Of a stretch of DNA of 55,054 bases, positions 27,801-34,969 are shown piece by piece (position 1 is the stretch's first letter; each line of letters opens with the position of its first letter). Below the pieces are notes generated by a model. It had not been told where the DNA came from, made no database searches, and saw only the letters and a list, made by a program, of their open reading frames with translations. The DNA comes from Chthoniobacteraceae bacterium (lineage in GTDB: Bacteria; Verrucomicrobiota; Verrucomicrobiia; Chthoniobacterales; Chthoniobacteraceae): NCBI GenBank assembly GCA_947476255.1, contig CANJPY010000023.1, positions 1-55,054 on the forward strand, given 5' to 3'. The position numbers and the translations under genes are program-made.

Positions 27801-27943
27801 GGAATGCCGTACACCCCATCCCGGTCTGTCAAAGCAATCGCCTCCAAACCCAAAGAAGCAGCCTGCTCCACAAGGCGGGACGGAGAAGATGCTCCCCTCA
27901 AAAAACTGAAAGCACTTCGCGCGTGTAGTTCGACGTAAGACAT
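24836..27943 (-). CDS. dnaE2: Error-prone DNA polymerase DnaE2 (ImuC)
   Basis: The 1035-residue protein is a DNA polymerase III alpha-type enzyme of the DnaE2/ImuC branch, used in damage-induced mutagenesis. It begins MSYVELHARSAFSFLRGASSP, the degenerate PHP domain of the branch. It continues with the palm segment RGSAANSVVCYSLGITACDP and the catalytic SWPDIDLDLPSG, then GVFQIESRAQMATLPRMKP and a helix-hairpin-helix and OB region (VFLSLEDETGVANVVI). The ATG at 27943 is preferred to a GTG at 27964. DnaE2 normally acts with ImuA and ImuB; neither lies beside it here. Expression is usually under LexA, but I could not find a convincing LexA box upstream. Confidence 0.93.
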   Translation of the reverse strand: MSYVELHARSAFSFLRGASSPSRLVEQAASLGLEAIALTDRDGVYGIPRLHNAASSAGIRPVTGAELTLEDGGILPVLVRSQQGYRNLCQLLTRAHLRGSKGNSPVRWGELTEFAEGLVALTGDEEGPIQKALVNGGPASALNVTRRLEESFGAQNVFVELQRSLQREEPLLHQRLLALAGERGLAPLATGGVLYADTGGREVLDVFTCMREHTHLDAAGRLLSANGERYLRPAAQMQRLFAHCPEAVRNTVRLAESLEFTLADLGYVFPEYSVPVGETMDTYLRGVTLAGARERYPQWSARVGAQLERELGLIAQLGFSGYFLIVWDLVNFCKSRNILVQGRGSAANSVVCYSLGITACDPIACDLLFERFLSEGRTSWPDIDLDLPSGPRREAVIQEVYQRYGEHGAAMTANVITFRGKSAMREIGKALNFSPAMLGRFSALFSSGDFPHTLAIAEQMEKAGLPSTHPRAPAALRLYEALRTLPRHLGQHSGGMIICEGRLSSLVPLERASMEGRVVAQWDKYDCEDLGIIKVDLLGLGMMAVMQDTLELCSVRNRPVELASIPKDDTATYALMQAADTIGVFQIESRAQMATLPRMKPRCFYDVVVEVAIIRPGPIQGDMVHPYLARRSGREPVSYLHPDLEPILSRTLGVALFQEQLLRIAMVIAGFSAAEAEELRRALSDLRSPERMERVCDNLRARMRERSHTEELIEKVLQSMRSFALYGFPESHAISFALIAYASAWMKVHRAAEFYVSLLNNQPMGFYSSATLINDAKAHGIRVLPVAVLTSEWLCTVESDSAIRLGLNMVGKLSAAHGGALLGERKRAVFTSINDFQRRVVLDKDELQALAISGAFAGLASHRREALWQIQAPEQGDLFALVGSRNAGALDTACPLLPMTPEERLNADFEATSVSTGPHAMRLLREQLPEAWTAAELKTAPHGSFVLAAGMVICRQRPGTAKGFVFLSLEDETGVANVVIRPALYEKIRLLIATENFLQIEGFVQQEEGVSNLRAHRVERILSGALPAGSSHDFH

Positions 27944-28155
27944 GCCGTGCCAAAAAGACTGCACCGCTTTGCTCTAAATTGAAAGTCACCCGGAAAACTC
28001 ATCGTGGCTATGGCGGCGCCGTTGGCCTGCTTCAGTGGCAAGTTCGGCGGGCACCAACCTGATTCGCTGGTGCCATATTCTTCACCATTCTTTTACAAGA
28101 CAGCAGTCGTTTGAAGATGAAATCCTTACACGTATCCTGCAACCTTTACCACTGA

Positions 28156-29976
28156 ATGAATACCCAGCGATTTTTGCTAAAATCGGGCACAATCCCACTG
28201 CTTCTCGTCTTGGGCCTTATCCCACACGCCCTCGCCCACGAGGCTGGCTTTAGCGAGGCGCAGTCCCACGGTCTGATCTCTCTCAACGTACCTGCTACAT
28301 TCATCGTCCCCGCCTGGTTCCTCGCACAGTCCGGCGCGCAAACTCAGAAAACGCATCTATCGCAGCGCCCAACTTTGCCGGACACTCTGCCTCAAAAACC
28401 GGAGAGCAACTTCCAAAAACCAAAAACGGCCGCGGTTTTTGAACGGTTTTCGCCAAAGGTTGCCGTCCGCTGGGACGCCCACTTTTTGTACGTAGAAACC
28501 AACGGACTTCCCTCGCACAACATGATGGAGGGCATCACGAACTGGCAACAGCAAGTGCCTCTACCCCAAAAATACACGGCCGGCAATGCATGGCGTATCC
28601 CATTGCATCCGCAACCCGCCGCAAAACCGGTGTCAATCAAGGGCCGCTTTTTGAGGGGCGCCGTCGCGCTGGCCGTCAATGGCATCCCCATCTTTAACCC
28701 GCAAAACAATCGAGGCGAGATATCTGCGGACATTGGGGAGCTTGACCAATGGGGAGGGCATTGCGGACGAGCCGACGATTATCACTACCATTCAGCCCCA
28801 CTGCATCTCCAGAGTACAGCGGGTCCGGGGCACCCCATTGCGTACGCCTTGGACGGCTACCCCATGTTTGGACTTACAGAACCCACTGGGCAGCAACCTA
28901 CTGAACTAGATTCGTTCAATGGCCACGAGAGTCCCGAATTGGGCTACCATTACCACGCATCCCCAAAGTATCCATACGTGAACGGTGGCTTCCACGGCGT
29001 CGTCGTCGAAAAAGAAGGCCAAGTCGACCCACAACCGCGCGCTCAACCAGTCCGCGAAGCGCTCAAAGGTCTCAGGGGTGCAAAAATCATCTCCTTCGAA
29101 TCCACTGGAAAAAACACATACAAACTTGGCTACGAGCTCAATGCGGAAAAGCGTGCAGTCCTCTACTCCACCAATACAGACGACACTGTCACCTTCGAGT
29201 TTCAAAACGGAAGAGACGGCACCACCCGCGAAACCTACACGGCAAAACCAGGGAATGGCGGCGCCCGCGAAAACACCCCGCCCCCCCCGGGTCCTCAAGC
29301 CCGGCAAAACGGACCAGACGGGCAGCCACCAGCGCCTCCTCGCCCCACAAACCAGTACGATTCAAACGCACCTGCCCATGGCGGTTCGTTGCTGGCCGCA
29401 TTGCCGCGCTCGGCGGATTTCATCCTCCGAAGTTCGGACGTTCAAATTGGGGGCGAACTTCCCACCGAGTACACCGGGGATGGAGCAGGCTCCACACTTC
29501 CTTTGCAATGGACGGGCGCCCCCACCGGAACGAAAAGTTATGCACTCGTGATGCACCATGTTGATCCCGAGGGAAAAACAAAATGGTATTGGATTTTGTA
29601 CAACATCCCCCCAACCGTCCAATCCCTCGCGAAAAACAGCCGCAACATAGGAATCCTTGGCAGCAGCTTCCGAGGACACATTGGGTACGAACCTCCACAT
29701 TCAAAAGGACCCGGCGCCAAAACCTATGTCCTCACATTGTTCGCAATCTCACGCCCTCTCGAAATCACACTGCCAGCGGTGAAGGTCGATTTTGACACTG
29801 TGATGACCGCCATGAAGGGCTCTATACTCGCCGCCGCCGACCTGAGCGTCGTTCACACCCGAACTGGAAACGGCGTTGAAGATCCTCCTCCACCGAGACC
29901 GAGGCCCCAAAAGGAACCCAAACTGGGATCTCCCCCCGTGCCTGCCCCGCCTCCTCCACCAAACGTCGCGAGGTAA
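28156..29976 (+). CDS. Secreted YHYH-domain protein fused to a PEBP (YbhB/YbcL) domain
   Basis: The 606-residue protein has a signal peptide (cleaved near HALAHEA) and then a YHYH domain at about 130-300, with DYHYHSAPLHL and GYHYHASPKYPYVNGGFHG, a His/Tyr pattern suited to metal binding. A Pro-rich linker (about 370-405) leads to a phosphatidylethanolamine-binding-protein domain of the YbhB/YbcL type at about 420-570 (FTLRSSDV-like start FILRSSDVQIGGELP, LPLQWTGAPTGTKSYALVMHHVDP, WYWILYNIP). The tail is again Pro-rich. The fusion suggests a periplasmic or surface protein that binds a metal and a small anionic ligand, which is an inference. Base use looks like that of its neighbours. Confidence 0.8.
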   Translation: MNTQRFLLKSGTIPLLLVLGLIPHALAHEAGFSEAQSHGLISLNVPATFIVPAWFLAQSGAQTQKTHLSQRPTLPDTLPQKPESNFQKPKTAAVFERFSPKVAVRWDAHFLYVETNGLPSHNMMEGITNWQQQVPLPQKYTAGNAWRIPLHPQPAAKPVSIKGRFLRGAVALAVNGIPIFNPQNNRGEISADIGELDQWGGHCGRADDYHYHSAPLHLQSTAGPGHPIAYALDGYPMFGLTEPTGQQPTELDSFNGHESPELGYHYHASPKYPYVNGGFHGVVVEKEGQVDPQPRAQPVREALKGLRGAKIISFESTGKNTYKLGYELNAEKRAVLYSTNTDDTVTFEFQNGRDGTTRETYTAKPGNGGARENTPPPPGPQARQNGPDGQPPAPPRPTNQYDSNAPAHGGSLLAALPRSADFILRSSDVQIGGELPTEYTGDGAGSTLPLQWTGAPTGTKSYALVMHHVDPEGKTKWYWILYNIPPTVQSLAKNSRNIGILGSSFRGHIGYEPPHSKGPGAKTYVLTLFAISRPLEITLPAVKVDFDTVMTAMKGSILAAADLSVVHTRTGNGVEDPPPPRPRPQKEPKLGSPPVPAPPPPPNVAR

Positions 29977-30051
29977 AACAAGAGCCAGACACTCGGTAAA
30001 TTTGCGAATGTATCCTTGTGAGCTACAAAGCTAATTGTTAGAGCTTTCTGC

Positions 30052-30417
30052 GTGTCTAATCCCATCCGCATCGCTGCTGTTTTTGGAGCCACTGGCGTCG
30101 CCTTGGGCGCGTTTGGCGCGCACGGACTCAAATCCATTCTCGCCGCGAATGAGTCCCTCGAAGTCTGGCGGACCGCGTCGTCCTACCACCTGCTCCATGC
30201 GGTGGTTTTGCTCTGGCTGGCTGGCCGTCATCCGCAATACCGCAAATCCTTTGTATTCTTGACCCTTGGAATTTTGACCTTCAGCGGTTCCCTCTACGTC
30301 CTCGCACTCACAAACGTGAGAATCCTTGGAGCAATCACCCCCCTTGGCGGCCTAATGCTCATATTAGGATGGAGCGCACTGCTCTTCTCGGGCGCCAAAG
30401 CGAGCAAAAGTCCTTAA
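30052..30417 (+). CDS. DUF423 family inner-membrane protein
   Basis: The 121-residue protein is a small integral membrane protein of the DUF423 (YgdD/YwdK) family. It starts at a GTG at 30052 and shows the family opening AAVFGATGVALGAFGAHGLK, then WRTASSYHLLHAVVLLWL, and two further hydrophobic segments ending in LGGLMLILGWSALLF, giving four membrane spans. Function is unknown. It follows the YHYH protein by 75 bases but a shared transcript is uncertain. Confidence 0.85.
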   Translation: MSNPIRIAAVFGATGVALGAFGAHGLKSILAANESLEVWRTASSYHLLHAVVLLWLAGRHPQYRKSFVFLTLGILTFSGSLYVLALTNVRILGAITPLGGLMLILGWSALLFSGAKASKSP

Positions 30418-30444
30418 ACGCTTCCCTACCAGCATATCCTGGGG

Positions 30445-30811
30445 TTGACGGCGCAACCTTCAAAACCCACCCAACCCAAGATACTTACCGCACGCCCGTT
30501 GCTGGCTCTTTTTGGACTGGGAATGGCATTTTTTTGCTCGATAAAATCGCAGGACGCAGCCGTAACCAGCGTTTTTTCCGAGCAGAGTTTGCCACTGACT
30601 TGATCTATTTTTAAACAGCGCCTCTGACCAAAACGATCGTGAAAAGCCTCATCCTCGTTCCGACAGCCCCGTTTGGGACATCATTTTCGGCACTTATTAT
30701 ATGCCGAAAAACACACAGCCAAAGACTTTTGGAATTGATGCGCCAATGCCGAAGAGCTTTCTCGGGCAAATCAAGGAACCCTTCGCTGTGTTGTTCTCCA
30801 AGCGCGAATGA
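30445..30811 (+). pseudogene. Fatty-acid hydroxylase / sterol desaturase remnant with frameshift and internal deletion
   Basis: Three reading frames in order rebuild the two ends of a membrane di-iron hydroxylase. From a TTG at 30445 the first frame gives a hydrophobic span (PLLALFGLGMAFF). After the seven-T run at about 30529 the frame changes to give RNQRFFRAEFATDLIYF, the typical N-terminal FF-x-x-x-x-TDL-x-YF entry. Past a break near 30610 the third frame runs SDSPVWDIIFGTYYMP and FGIDAPMPKSFLGQIKEPF, the typical C-terminus (WD-x-x-FGTY). The whole middle with the His clusters is gone. The family call rests on short matches, so it is moderate. Confidence 0.55.
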
Positions 30812-30908
30812 AACCCCTGAACACGAAAGTGTTCTTGAGTAAAGCTCGAGCCTCTTATCAGTCCACCCAACTGCGCTCCCCCCCAAAAAAACGCGGTAGC
30901 ACCTCACG

Positions 30909-31913
30909 CTACTCCGGCAGAATCGGCGACTCCCATCCGGCCAATTCTTCCGGTTTAACGTGCCCATTCCGCTTGTTCTTTCCCATCCATGTGGGGCGGT
31001 AGGGCCCCACTAAAGCTGTTTCCAAGTCTGGAGTAATCGCCGCCTCCAGACCAACCGCCCAGAAACAGCCATTTACAGCCATCCGCCTGAATCCCTCATT
31101 CTCCAAGTCTCCGGAACCACCGTACGTGGAGGCGAAAACACGTCCCTCCTTGCCCGATTCGCTCCGGTACGTCCTCACCCATGCTCCTGCCATTGGCTTT
31201 TTGCTTTCATCCGAGGGAGAGTCAGGAGTCATCCCCAGAAGCGGTTGTGCCATTGCCAGAATCTCGCTTCCCTCAATCGGATACGCGTTATAGCCGCCAA
31301 GTTCCGCCCAGACGTTTTTCACACCACGCAACACAGGGTGTCCCGTTTTCTCGGGCACAAGATCCAGGCGCGTGCTGGATTTGTGATTCGGGCCGTAGTG
31401 GCCAACCCAAGTCTCCCCAAGAATTTGCCGCCCAAAACCTCCAGCATAATCAGCCCCCTTGTAGTTATAGTCATACTTTGCGTAGGGGCTGTCCGTCGGG
31501 ATTTTGAACCCATGGGTCGCCGTTCGAAACCCAACCACAGGCCCACCCCGCTTCAAATAATCCACAATCGGATCCATCTGCTCAGAGGGCAGGTTTTGAA
31601 ATCTAGTGAAAATCACCATCAAATCCGCATTCTTTAAAAGTTCGGTGCCGGGAATATGGGAATTACCCGGCTTGATTTCTCCAGTATTTTTATCAACACC
31701 GAAAAGCACCGAGCAATGAAAGCCATGCTGCTTGGCAAGGATACGCGCAAGAGCAGGAAGCATTTCCTCCGATTTGTATTCATGATCGCTGGCAATAAAG
31801 ACGATATTTTTGCCTTTGCCCGGCCCTGTCGTTCCCTCGTAGACAACGGGATTGGCTCCCGCAAAATGGACGGCAAAGAAGGGACCAGCGGCAAGAAGAA
31901 GATGCATTTTCAT
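30909..31913 (-). CDS. Secreted ThuA-like domain protein
   Basis: The 334-residue product starts at the ATG at 31913 with a signal peptide (MKMHLLLAAGPFFAVHFAGANP). A ThuA-like glutamine-amidotransferase fold follows: IVFIASDHEYKSEEMLPALARILA, DLMVIFTRFQNLP, and YLKRGGPVVGFRTATHGFK in place of the nucleophile elbow, then a GHYGPNH loop. ThuA-type proteins are linked to trehalose or other sugar use, and secreted versions are numerous in Planctomycetes and Verrucomicrobia. A longer frame to 32057 has no signal peptide and is not preferred. It lies downstream of the HIT and Gfo/Idh/MocA genes on the same strand, about 200 bases away. Confidence 0.85.
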   Translation of the reverse strand: MKMHLLLAAGPFFAVHFAGANPVVYEGTTGPGKGKNIVFIASDHEYKSEEMLPALARILAKQHGFHCSVLFGVDKNTGEIKPGNSHIPGTELLKNADLMVIFTRFQNLPSEQMDPIVDYLKRGGPVVGFRTATHGFKIPTDSPYAKYDYNYKGADYAGGFGRQILGETWVGHYGPNHKSSTRLDLVPEKTGHPVLRGVKNVWAELGGYNAYPIEGSEILAMAQPLLGMTPDSPSDESKKPMAGAWVRTYRSESGKEGRVFASTYGGSGDLENEGFRRMAVNGCFWAVGLEAAITPDLETALVGPYRPTWMGKNKRNGHVKPEELAGWESPILPE

Positions 31914-32120
31914 AAGCTGCAAACCAAACTTGGAGCGACAGCTCCACGCCCATGAGAAACGTAAATGCCGCCTCTTCTTAGAAATAATCCACTCCGCCCC
32001 ATTTTCCGGCCTCGGAACCAGCCTGTCTTTCCCTGCCCCTCGGGAAATAATCCACATTAGTCAGCCGACGTCTTCACCACTGCGTCGAGCAGGGATTTTC
32101 CATCCCGCGCATTTAAAACG

Positions 32121-32648
32121 CTACGGCCCCTTGGGTGCGCCGGCCAAATCCAGCTCGGCGAGCGCTGCAACCATTCGCCGATAAAGCTCTTCCAACCCCT
32201 CCGAGAGGACCTGAGCGCCCGCAAGTACAGGCATGAAGTTGTGATCACCCTCCCGCCTCGGAACGATATGCAGGTGCAGATGATCAGAAAAACCAGCACC
32301 AGCGCATGCTCCCAGATTGAGACCAACGTTGAAACCCTGGGCCGCGACCGTCTTACGAAGAAGCTTCTGCGCCACTATCGCCAACCCCCACAACTCCAGC
32401 TGTTCCCCTTCGCTTAAGGCCTCAAGATTACCCGCCTTCTGATAGGGCACCGCCATCAAATGTCCAGCCGTGTAAGGGTAGCGATTGAGCATTAAAAAAC
32501 AGTACCGCCGCCGCAGTACCACAAGATGCGCAGGATCATCCGCGGTCTGCCCTGCTTCCCGCAGAAAGTCAGGATTTCGAGGCGCGTTGAAATACTCAGC
32601 ACGCCAAGGCGCCCACAATGTTTGTATCTGCGAAGGTTCTTGTTCCAT
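32121..32648 (-). CDS. HIT family hydrolase/transferase, Ap4A phosphorylase-like
   Basis: The 175-residue protein has the histidine triad HLHLHIVPR, preceded by AGHLMAVPYQKAGNL and NVGLNLGACAGAGFSDH, so it belongs to the HIT branch that contains Ap4A phosphorylase-like enzymes. It should cleave or transfer nucleoside monophosphates from dinucleotide or nucleotide conjugates in the cytoplasm. The N-terminal LWAPWR is characteristic. A GTG at 32693 would extend it by 15 residues and would overlap the upstream stop as GTGA, implying coupling to the Gfo/Idh/MocA gene; the ATG at 32648 gives the more conserved-looking start. Neither has a clear ribosome site. Confidence 0.88.
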   Translation of the reverse strand: MEQEPSQIQTLWAPWRAEYFNAPRNPDFLREAGQTADDPAHLVVLRRRYCFLMLNRYPYTAGHLMAVPYQKAGNLEALSEGEQLELWGLAIVAQKLLRKTVAAQGFNVGLNLGACAGAGFSDHLHLHIVPRREGDHNFMPVLAGAQVLSEGLEELYRRMVAALAELDLAGAPKGP

Positions 32649-32689
32649 AGGTTTTTCAGAGTGTGTGCCAAACAAAACTTTTCCCCAGC

Positions 32690-33778
32690 TCACTCAATTT
32701 TTACCGCATTCGCCTGAGCGCTTAAACACAGCTCGGCTGCTTTGAATGCATGCTCCTGAGTCATCGCATTCTCCGTTCGATTCAGGCAGTCCAGTATCAA
32801 CTGCCCGAAAAATGGAAACCCCACCTCTCCTTGGCATTTCAGATGGTGCTCACCACGATGGTCGACCAAAAAAAGGTGATCCCCCTCCAATTCCGCGCCG
32901 ACATTCAGGTATTTGCGGAGTTCTATATACCCTCTGGTTCCCAGAATAAAAGTGCGTCCATCCCCCCACGTCCTGAGTCCCTGTGGGTTCAACCAGTCCA
33001 ACCGGATGTAATTGGTCGCCCCATTATCCCCAACCAGCGAAGCCTCGCCCCAGTCTTGAAAACCTGGGTGGTCTTTGTGGTGATAGTTCGCAACCGCAGA
33101 ACGCACAATCGTCGCATCTGTGACGCCCGCAAATGTCAAAAACTGTTCAAACTGATGCGATCCAATGTCGCACAGAATCCCCCCGTTGCGCGCAGGATCC
33201 CAAAACCAGTCCGGGCGCGAAGCCGGGTTGGAACGGTGAGGCCCCAGGCCAAGAACCTGCACAACCCTTCCAATCGCGCCATTATCAATGAGTTGCCCAG
33301 CCCGGACTCCACACTCGGTGTGGATGCGTTCGGCATAATAAACGGCATACTTGCGCCCAGTTTCACGAACCTTCACCCGGGCGGCATCCAGCTGCGCGGG
33401 CGTGGTAAACGGCGCCTTGTCCGTGAAGTAGTCTTTTCCGGCGTCCATGACGCGTAACCCTAAAGGGCCTCGGTCGCAGGGAACGGCGGCCGAGGCTACA
33501 AGCTTGATCTCAGCTTTCTCGAGAACTTCATCGACGCTGCGCAGGGGTTGAACCCCGGGAAAGTTGGCACAAAACCTTTCCACTTTAGCCGGGTCAGGAT
33601 CATACACGTAACGGAGTTCTCCCCCCGCCTCCGTCAGGCCCCGGCACTGGCCGTTGATGTGGCCGTGATCAAGCGCCACAGCCGCAAAAGGAAACTCCCC
33701 GGGATTGACCACCGGCGAAGGTTTTCCCTCCGGTGCGTAGTTCATGCCGTCCGACTTCTGCATAAGACCAAAGATCAT
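32690..33778 (-). CDS. Gfo/Idh/MocA-type oxidoreductase
   Basis: The 362-residue protein resembles NAD(P)-dependent sugar or cyclitol dehydrogenases. An N-terminal Rossmann-like part (FPFAAVALDHGHINGQCRGL...YDPDPAKVERF) has GHING in place of the usual GxGxxG, and DYFTDKAPFTT stands for the EKP motif. The C-terminal part has GGILCDIGSHQFEQFL with the catalytic-type His. The start at 33778 is set by GGAGG eight bases upstream; a frame to 33898 has no such site. There is no signal peptide. The unusual dinucleotide loop leaves cofactor use open. It probably heads a unit with the HIT gene. Confidence 0.85.
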   Translation of the reverse strand: MIFGLMQKSDGMNYAPEGKPSPVVNPGEFPFAAVALDHGHINGQCRGLTEAGGELRYVYDPDPAKVERFCANFPGVQPLRSVDEVLEKAEIKLVASAAVPCDRGPLGLRVMDAGKDYFTDKAPFTTPAQLDAARVKVRETGRKYAVYYAERIHTECGVRAGQLIDNGAIGRVVQVLGLGPHRSNPASRPDWFWDPARNGGILCDIGSHQFEQFLTFAGVTDATIVRSAVANYHHKDHPGFQDWGEASLVGDNGATNYIRLDWLNPQGLRTWGDGRTFILGTRGYIELRKYLNVGAELEGDHLFLVDHRGEHHLKCQGEVGFPFFGQLILDCLNRTENAMTQEHAFKAAELCLSAQANAVKIE

Positions 33779-33930
33779 GCATGGCACCTCCGCCGATGTC
33801 ACGCGCCAGCCTGAGGTGTCTCCAACCACGTTCACTCCAGAAACAAAGGCATCTTGGAATTCACCACAGTTCGCAAAAACCGATCCCTGTCTCGGCACAG
33901 CCCGAGCATTCCCTCCGGGCCCCCGGAAAC

Positions 33931-34770
33931 TTACCCCGCCCTGCTCGCGTCAACCGCGTTGGTTAAAATCAACTGCGTCACCTCCGGCGGGCTTCCCAAG
34001 CGCAATGGCAATCCAGTCGTTCCCAACCCCCTGCTGGTGTGCACAAACAGATCCCCGACTTTGTAAGACCCAAAGGCGTATTTTCGGCCGCCCCTCGGTA
34101 GAAGAAGCCGCTCCACGCCTCCGCAACGCACCTGCCCGCCATGGCTGTGCCCCGAGAGTTGCAAGTTTACGCGCCCGTCCGCGGCCACGTAGTCCGCAAC
34201 ATCCGGTTCATGCGCCAGCAGAACCGTGGTGCCCCCGGGGCGGCTCCCCAACAGCGCCTCCCGCAACTGAAACCGCCCCGAAAGCGAGTCGGTACCAGCG
34301 ATATATAGCCCTCCTAACCCGCAGGGCAACAGAATCCCGCGATTGACAAGAACCTCGATGCCGTGACGGCTCAACGCCTCGACAACAACCTGTGACCCCT
34401 GAATGTGGTCGTGATTTCCGAGAACAGCCATCACGCCGTGTCGGGCGTTTATCGTTGCCAGAACCGGTGCCAGTTCGTGAATGGACTCCACGGTAGCATC
34501 GACAAAATCGCCGAGAAGCACCACCAAATCCGGCTTTAAGGAACTGGCTCTCTGGATGGCCTTCTTCAAAAAATCGATCTGCGTGTAAGGCAAAAAGTGA
34601 AAATCACTCAGAGCCACAATCCGAAACCCCTCCAACTCTGAGCAAAGACGCGGGACAGGCACTGGCACCTCCTCCACCCTTAAATCCAGCGCTTCCGCCA
34701 ACCCCTTCACGCCTCCAGCCGACAGCAACGTCAACATGGACGCACTCAAGAAAGACCTGCGACTCACCAT
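33931..34770 (-). CDS. Exported calcineurin-like metallophosphoesterase (YaeI/LpxG-like)
   Basis: The 279-residue protein carries all the metal-site blocks of calcineurin-like phosphoesterases: SDFHF, LLGDFVDA, GNHDH, LLAHEPD and GHSHGGQ. The N-terminus MVSRRSFLSASMLTLLSAGGVKG has a twin-arginine motif and a hydrophobic stretch, so it should be exported or membrane-anchored. Relatives are called YaeI or YkuE; chlamydial LpxG, a UDP-2,3-diacylglucosamine hydrolase, belongs to the same wider group, so a lipid A role is possible but not shown. It diverges from the nuo operon and shares with it the region holding a CRP-type palindrome. Confidence 0.87.
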   Translation of the reverse strand: MVSRRSFLSASMLTLLSAGGVKGLAEALDLRVEEVPVPVPRLCSELEGFRIVALSDFHFLPYTQIDFLKKAIQRASSLKPDLVVLLGDFVDATVESIHELAPVLATINARHGVMAVLGNHDHIQGSQVVVEALSRHGIEVLVNRGILLPCGLGGLYIAGTDSLSGRFQLREALLGSRPGGTTVLLAHEPDVADYVAADGRVNLQLSGHSHGGQVRCGGVERLLLPRGGRKYAFGSYKVGDLFVHTSRGLGTTGLPLRLGSPPEVTQLILTNAVDASRAG

Positions 34771-34892
34771 ATAATAAATCTAGTTTACTCCCGTTTAACC
34801 TGCAAATCTTTACTCCCGATCAGCCTCGGCTTTCCCTCTGGATTGGGGCCACACCCCACCCCACCCACGAGGAATCCCTCCGAGCGGGGAGA

Positions 34893-34910
34893 TTGTGAAA
34901 CATTTCACAA
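34893..34910. promoter_or_regulatory. CRP/FNR-type operator, TTGTGAAACATTTCACAA
   Basis: The 18-base site has perfect 8-base arms around a CA centre and contains TGTGA-N6-TCACA, the consensus half-sites of CRP-family regulators. It lies 60 bases before the nuoD ATG and about 120 bases before the divergent metallophosphoesterase start, a good position for control of either. No CRP/FNR gene is in the window, so the regulator is unknown. Confidence 0.6.
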
Positions 34911-34969
34911 ATTCGGCTTGCTGGCCTCTTCCCCACCCACCTACGGTAATCGGTTTCGTAGCCCATACT

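Noticed and set aside
28045-28075. Hairpin GGCACCA/TGGTGCC between dnaE2 and the YHYH gene
   Set aside because: There is no T run on either strand and both genes start from this gap, so a terminator makes little sense; it may be chance or a weak operator.
30611-30967. A 118-codon minus-strand frame in the gap after the DUF423 gene
   Set aside because: It lies opposite the hydroxylase remnant and runs into the ThuA gene; it has no recognisable features.
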